NCBI GenBank assembly: GCA_025463515.1
Contig: JAODAQ010000027.1
Coordinates: 1-64,000, forward strand
Length of the DNA: 64,000 nt
Direction: 5' to 3'
Source: Rhodoglobus sp.
GTDB lineage: Bacteria; Actinomycetota; Actinomycetes; Actinomycetales; Microbacteriaceae
The notes under the pieces: generated by a model
The model's input: only the letters and a program-made list of their open reading frames with translations
Database searches by the model: none
Told to the model about the DNA's origin: nothing
Shown here: positions 61,282 through 64,000 of the stretch, piece by piece
Layout of the letters: each line of letters starts with the position of its first letter
Numbering within the stretch: position 1 is the stretch's first letter
Position numbers and translations under genes: made by a program

Positions 61282-61980
61282 ATGTCCATCCGGCGCGCGT
61301 TCTCCGACGCCCGCGGGGAGATCCTCGAGGCCCAGGGCAGCGAGCTCGCCGCACCTTTCGTCGCGGCCTTCCCTGTTGACGGAGCGTCGGTCTCCGTCCT
61401 CGCCGGCCCCGTGTCGGGCCTCACAGTCGCCGCCAGCGACGACGTCGCGAACCGCCTCGACGAGCTGCAGTTCGACCTCGGCGAGGGGCCGTGCTGGACG
61501 GCTCTCGCGCACCGGCTGCCGGTCCTCATGGATGCCCGCGCGCAGAACGCCGACTGGCCGATGTTCCGCGAGGCGGTGGCCTCCGATGCCATCGCCGGGC
61601 GGGTGAGAACGATGTTCGCGTTCCCGCTCGCGATCGGCGCCCTCGACATCGGCGCCATCGACCTCTACAGCGGGGACAGCTCCCCGCTCTCGCCCGAGCT
61701 CGTGTCCGAGGCATCCTCTCTCGCAGACATCGCGGCCTGGCGGGTGCTGCGCACGATCCTGAACGACCACACCCAGGGCTACGACTCGGAGTCGATCGGG
61801 TACTCCCGCCGCGAGGTGCACCAGGCGACGGGCATGATCATCGTGCAGCTGGGGGTCACGCCGGAGGACGCGGAGCTGCTGTTGCGCGCCCACGCCTTCG
61901 CCGGCAGCCGGACCGTGCGCGACGTGGCCAAGGATGTCGTCGAGCGCCGGCTCGACTTCGCGACCAGGGGGACCGACTGA
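61282..61980 (+). CDS. GAF-ANTAR antiterminator-type regulator (1)
   Basis: A 232-residue protein. GAF-like domain at about 25-160 (QFDLGEGPCWTALAHRLPV; FAFPLAIGALDIGAIDLY) and ANTAR at about 175-227 (REVHQATGMIIVQLGVTPEDAELLLRAHA). ANTAR domains bind tandem RNA hairpins to prevent termination. The ATG fits TAGGGT 6 nt upstream. Confidence 0.9.
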   Translation: MSIRRAFSDARGEILEAQGSELAAPFVAAFPVDGASVSVLAGPVSGLTVAASDDVANRLDELQFDLGEGPCWTALAHRLPVLMDARAQNADWPMFREAVASDAIAGRVRTMFAFPLAIGALDIGAIDLYSGDSSPLSPELVSEASSLADIAAWRVLRTILNDHTQGYDSESIGYSRREVHQATGMIIVQLGVTPEDAELLLRAHAFAGSRTVRDVAKDVVERRLDFATRGTD

Positions 61981-62693
61981 TGACCGAGACGCCGCGGGAG
62001 TACGAGCTCGCCCGCGCGTTCGTGAGCCTCGCCGACACCCTCGTCGCCGACTACGACGTCGTCGACCTGCTCCAGAACCTCGTCGACACGAGCGTCTCCC
62101 TGCTGCGCAGCAGCGCGGGCGGCCTACTGCTCTCCGACAAGTTCGGCGTGCTCACCCTCGTCGCGTCCACCAGCGAGGAGACGAGCCTCGTCGAGCTCCT
62201 GCAGCTCGAGAGCGGCCAGGGGCCGTGCGTGGAGGCGTTCCGGTCGGGAGAGGTCGTGGAGATCGGCGACATCGAATCGGCTGGGGACGCCTGGCCCGAC
62301 TTCCGCGATGCGGCGCTCGCCCAGGGCTTCCTCTCCGTGCTCGCGGTTCCGATGCGACTGCGCGAAGACACGATCGGAACACTCAACCTGTTCCGCAGCA
62401 CGAGCGGCGCGATGGATCCGGCCGACGTCGCCATCGCCCGGGGCCTCGCCGACATCGCGACCATCGGCATCATGCACGAGCGGGCGGTGCGCGAGAGCGA
62501 CCTCGCGCGCGAGCAGCTGCAGCACGCGCTCAGCAGCCGAGTCGTCATCGAGCAGGCAAAGGGCGTCATCGCGCAGCAGCACGCCGTGAACATGGATGAC
62601 GCGTTCCGCACGCTGCGCGAGTACTCCCGCAACAACAACGTCGCGCTCCGCGATGTGGCCGACCTCGTCGTGCGCCGCTCGCTGTCGCTGTGA
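61980..62693 (+). CDS. GAF-ANTAR antiterminator-type regulator (2)
   Basis: A 237-residue protein with GAF (about 20-165; [38 protein letters not shown]) and a C-terminal ANTAR domain ([30 protein letters not shown]). Its start overlaps the previous stop by one base (TGATG), and its stop overlaps mshC (GTGA). Two diverged paralogues in tandem could sense different signals or form a heterodimer. Confidence 0.9.
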   Translation: MTETPREYELARAFVSLADTLVADYDVVDLLQNLVDTSVSLLRSSAGGLLLSDKFGVLTLVASTSEETSLVELLQLESGQGPCVEAFRSGEVVEIGDIESAGDAWPDFRDAALAQGFLSVLAVPMRLREDTIGTLNLFRSTSGAMDPADVAIARGLADIATIGIMHERAVRESDLAREQLQHALSSRVVIEQAKGVIAQQHAVNMDDAFRTLREYSRNNNVALRDVADLVVRRSLSL

Positions 62694-63910
62694 GGTCCTG
62701 GAACGGTCCCGAGGTGCCGCGCCTCCCCGGCCACGGCCCGCTGCCGCGACTCTGGGACACACCGTCGCGGTCCCTCGTCGAGGCGCGCCCGCTCGCCATC
62801 GCGAACCTCTACGTGTGCGGCATCACCCCCTACGACGCGACCCACCTCGGCCACGCCGCGACCTACCTCGCCTACGACACGCTCGTGCGGCTCTGGCGCG
62901 ATGCCGGCTACGACGTGACCTACGTGCAGAACGTGACCGACGTCGACGACCCGCTCCTCGAGCGCGCGACGGCCACCGGGGTCGACTGGCGCGATCTCGC
63001 CGCCTCGCAGATCGAGCTGTTCCGTGGCGACATGCAGAGCCTCGGGATCATCCCGCCCGACCACTACCTCGCCGTGACTGAGCTGATCCCGTCGATCGTC
63101 GGAGCCGTGGAGCGCCTGGTCGAGAGCGGCATCGCCTACACCGTCGGCACGGATGTCTACTTCGACAGTGCTGCGGCGGCAGCGGCATCCCCGTGGCATC
63201 TGGGCCAGGAGAGCCGACTCGACCGCGACACCATGCTCGTCCTCTCCGCCGAGCGCGGCGGTGACCCGGGCACCCCCGGCAAGCGCGACCCGCTCGACCC
63301 TGTGCTCTGGCGCGGCGAACGCCCGGGGGAGCCCAGCTGGCCCGGCGGCGACCTCGGCCAGGGCAGACCCGGCTGGCACATCGAGTGCTCGGTGATCGCG
63401 CAGGACTTCATGGATGTGCCGCTGACCGTGCAGGGCGGCGGGCACGACCTCGTCTTCCCGCACCACGAGTTCACGGCGGGCCACACCGCCGCCCTGACCG
63501 GGAGGGACCACGCGGCGCTCTACTCCCACGCCGGGCTCGTCGCCTACCGCGGCGAGAAGATGAGCAAGTCGCTCGGCAACCTCGTGCTCGTGTCACAGCT
63601 CACCGGCGCAGGAGTCGACCCCCGCGCCATCCGGCTCGCCCTTCTCGCCCAGCACTACCGGTCGGACTGGGAGTGGACGGACGCCGTGCTCGACGCCGGC
63701 ATCGCGCGCCTGCACGCGTGGGCAGAATGGGCGTCGCGGCCGAGTGCGGGCACGCCCCTGCTGACGGACCTGCGGGATGCCCTCGCACGCGACCTCGACG
63801 CTCCTGCCGCCCTTGCCGTCGTCGACGCGGCAGTGCTCGCGGGCGCGGGCCCAGCGACCGGAGACCTAGCCGCGATCCAGGCCCTGCTGGGAGTCAGGCT
63901 GGTTGAGTAG
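62690..63910 (+). CDS. mshC: Cysteine:GlcN-inositol ligase of mycothiol synthesis
   Basis: A 406-residue class I aminoacyl-tRNA-synthetase-like enzyme that joins cysteine to 1-D-myo-inosityl-2-amino-2-deoxyglucopyranoside. [20 protein letters not shown] holds the zinc Cys and the HIGH motif, and [10 protein letters not shown] is the KMSKS loop. The GTG at 62690 overlaps the ANTAR gene. The last codons (VE stop) are supplied by the repeat at 63901. Together with the other mycothiol-dependent genes this places the organism among mycothiol-producing actinobacteria. Confidence 0.95.
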   Translation: MRSWNGPEVPRLPGHGPLPRLWDTPSRSLVEARPLAIANLYVCGITPYDATHLGHAATYLAYDTLVRLWRDAGYDVTYVQNVTDVDDPLLERATATGVDWRDLAASQIELFRGDMQSLGIIPPDHYLAVTELIPSIVGAVERLVESGIAYTVGTDVYFDSAAAAAASPWHLGQESRLDRDTMLVLSAERGGDPGTPGKRDPLDPVLWRGERPGEPSWPGGDLGQGRPGWHIECSVIAQDFMDVPLTVQGGGHDLVFPHHEFTAGHTAALTGRDHAALYSHAGLVAYRGEKMSKSLGNLVLVSQLTGAGVDPRAIRLALLAQHYRSDWEWTDAVLDAGIARLHAWAEWASRPSAGTPLLTDLRDALARDLDAPAALAVVDAAVLAGAGPATGDLAAIQALLGVRLVE

Positions 63911-63974
63911 GCCCCCGAGGGCCGTATCGAAACCAAGGCTTCGATACGGGCGCCTGAGCGCCCTACCCGACCCG
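63901..63974. repeat. Dispersed palindromic repeat, inverted double copy
   Basis: GGTTGAGTAGGC...GCCGTATCGAAACC (63901-63934) is an inverted relative of 58866-58902. A second copy in the opposite sense (TTCGATACGGGCGCC, then CCCTACCCGACCC) runs from 63940. GTATCGAA and TTCGATAC are perfect 8-bp arms around an 8-nt loop. It contains the mshC stop and could act as a terminator. Confidence 0.75.
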
Positions 63975-64000
63975 CTCTACTCGGGCTTCGGCCGCCACGG

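Noticed and set aside
1-64000. Prophage, insertion sequence, integrase or plasmid origin
   Set aside because: No transposase, integrase, capsid, partition or replication-initiator gene was found on either strand.

Overview
The window is high-GC actinobacterial DNA, most likely from the family Microbacteriaceae. The case rests on GC near 70% in most of the window, mycothiol synthesis (mshC), an imuA-imuB-dnaE2 SOS mutasome cassette, DUF2510, DUF5997, DUF222-HNH and F420/PPOX-type families, GAF-ANTAR regulators, and many genes with a TAnnnT -10 box 6-7 nt before the start codon (leaderless transcripts). No rRNA, CRISPR array, insertion sequence or prophage was seen. There is one tRNA, Leu with anticodon GAG.

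Layout. 1-9.6 kb: the end of an amino-acid permease, a D-Ala-D-Ala carboxypeptidase, a fatty-acid desaturase, an active-type SGNH hydrolase, two small YeaQ/YmgE membrane proteins, DNA polymerase IV, a DEAD/DEAH helicase, a zinc-protease-like lipoprotein and a cold-shock protein. 9.6-15.7 kb: the minus-strand imuA-imuB-dnaE2 cassette behind a perfect LexA box. 15.7-19.4 kb: membrane and hypothetical proteins, including one with an internal duplication, an SRPBCC protein and an AlkZ-like winged-helix protein. 19.5-26.8 kb: a sensory cluster with a Ser/Thr kinase-GAF fusion and three paralogues carrying an SGNH-like domain whose catalytic motifs are all replaced, two of them fused to GAF. A LysR-substrate-domain/DUF5997 divergent pair and an alpha/beta hydrolase lie inside this cluster. 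26.9-35.3 kb: a DarT-like ADP-ribosyltransferase with no DarG beside it, an Eis-type acetyltransferase, a quinone reductase, an SOS-box-associated DUF222-HNH protein, gamma-glutamyltransferase, a glutaredoxin-like protein and a DUF2510-G5-excalibur protein.

35.5-39.4 kb: pyroglutamyl peptidase, then a low-GC two-gene cassette (AAA15/DUF3696-type ATPase translationally coupled to an unrecognised 343-residue protein) that looks horizontally acquired and may be a defence module, then two small acidic proteins. 39.4-48 kb: phosphoketolase, an ABC exporter, several DUF2510 membrane proteins, RNase H and a 52-residue membrane protein. 48-58.9 kb: an LLM oxidoreductase, a YefM-YoeB pair with a palindromic operator, a DUF2207 protein, a phosphatase, glutathione peroxidase, a J-domain/NERD fusion, an F420/PPOX enzyme, a methyltransferase, a kinase-fold phosphotransferase, a MarR regulator, an EEP-family protein and a VapBC-type pair. 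58.9-64 kb: tRNA-Leu, an M20 peptidase, undecaprenyl-diphosphatase, two overlapping GAF-ANTAR regulators and mshC. A palindromic dispersed repeat supplies the last codons of mshC.

How the parts fit. Two loci, imuA and the DUF222-HNH gene, carry LexA boxes with the -10 hexamer in the same place inside the box, so they are probably co-induced by DNA damage. The kinase/GAF/pseudo-SGNH cluster and the ATPase cassette are the best candidates for undescribed systems.
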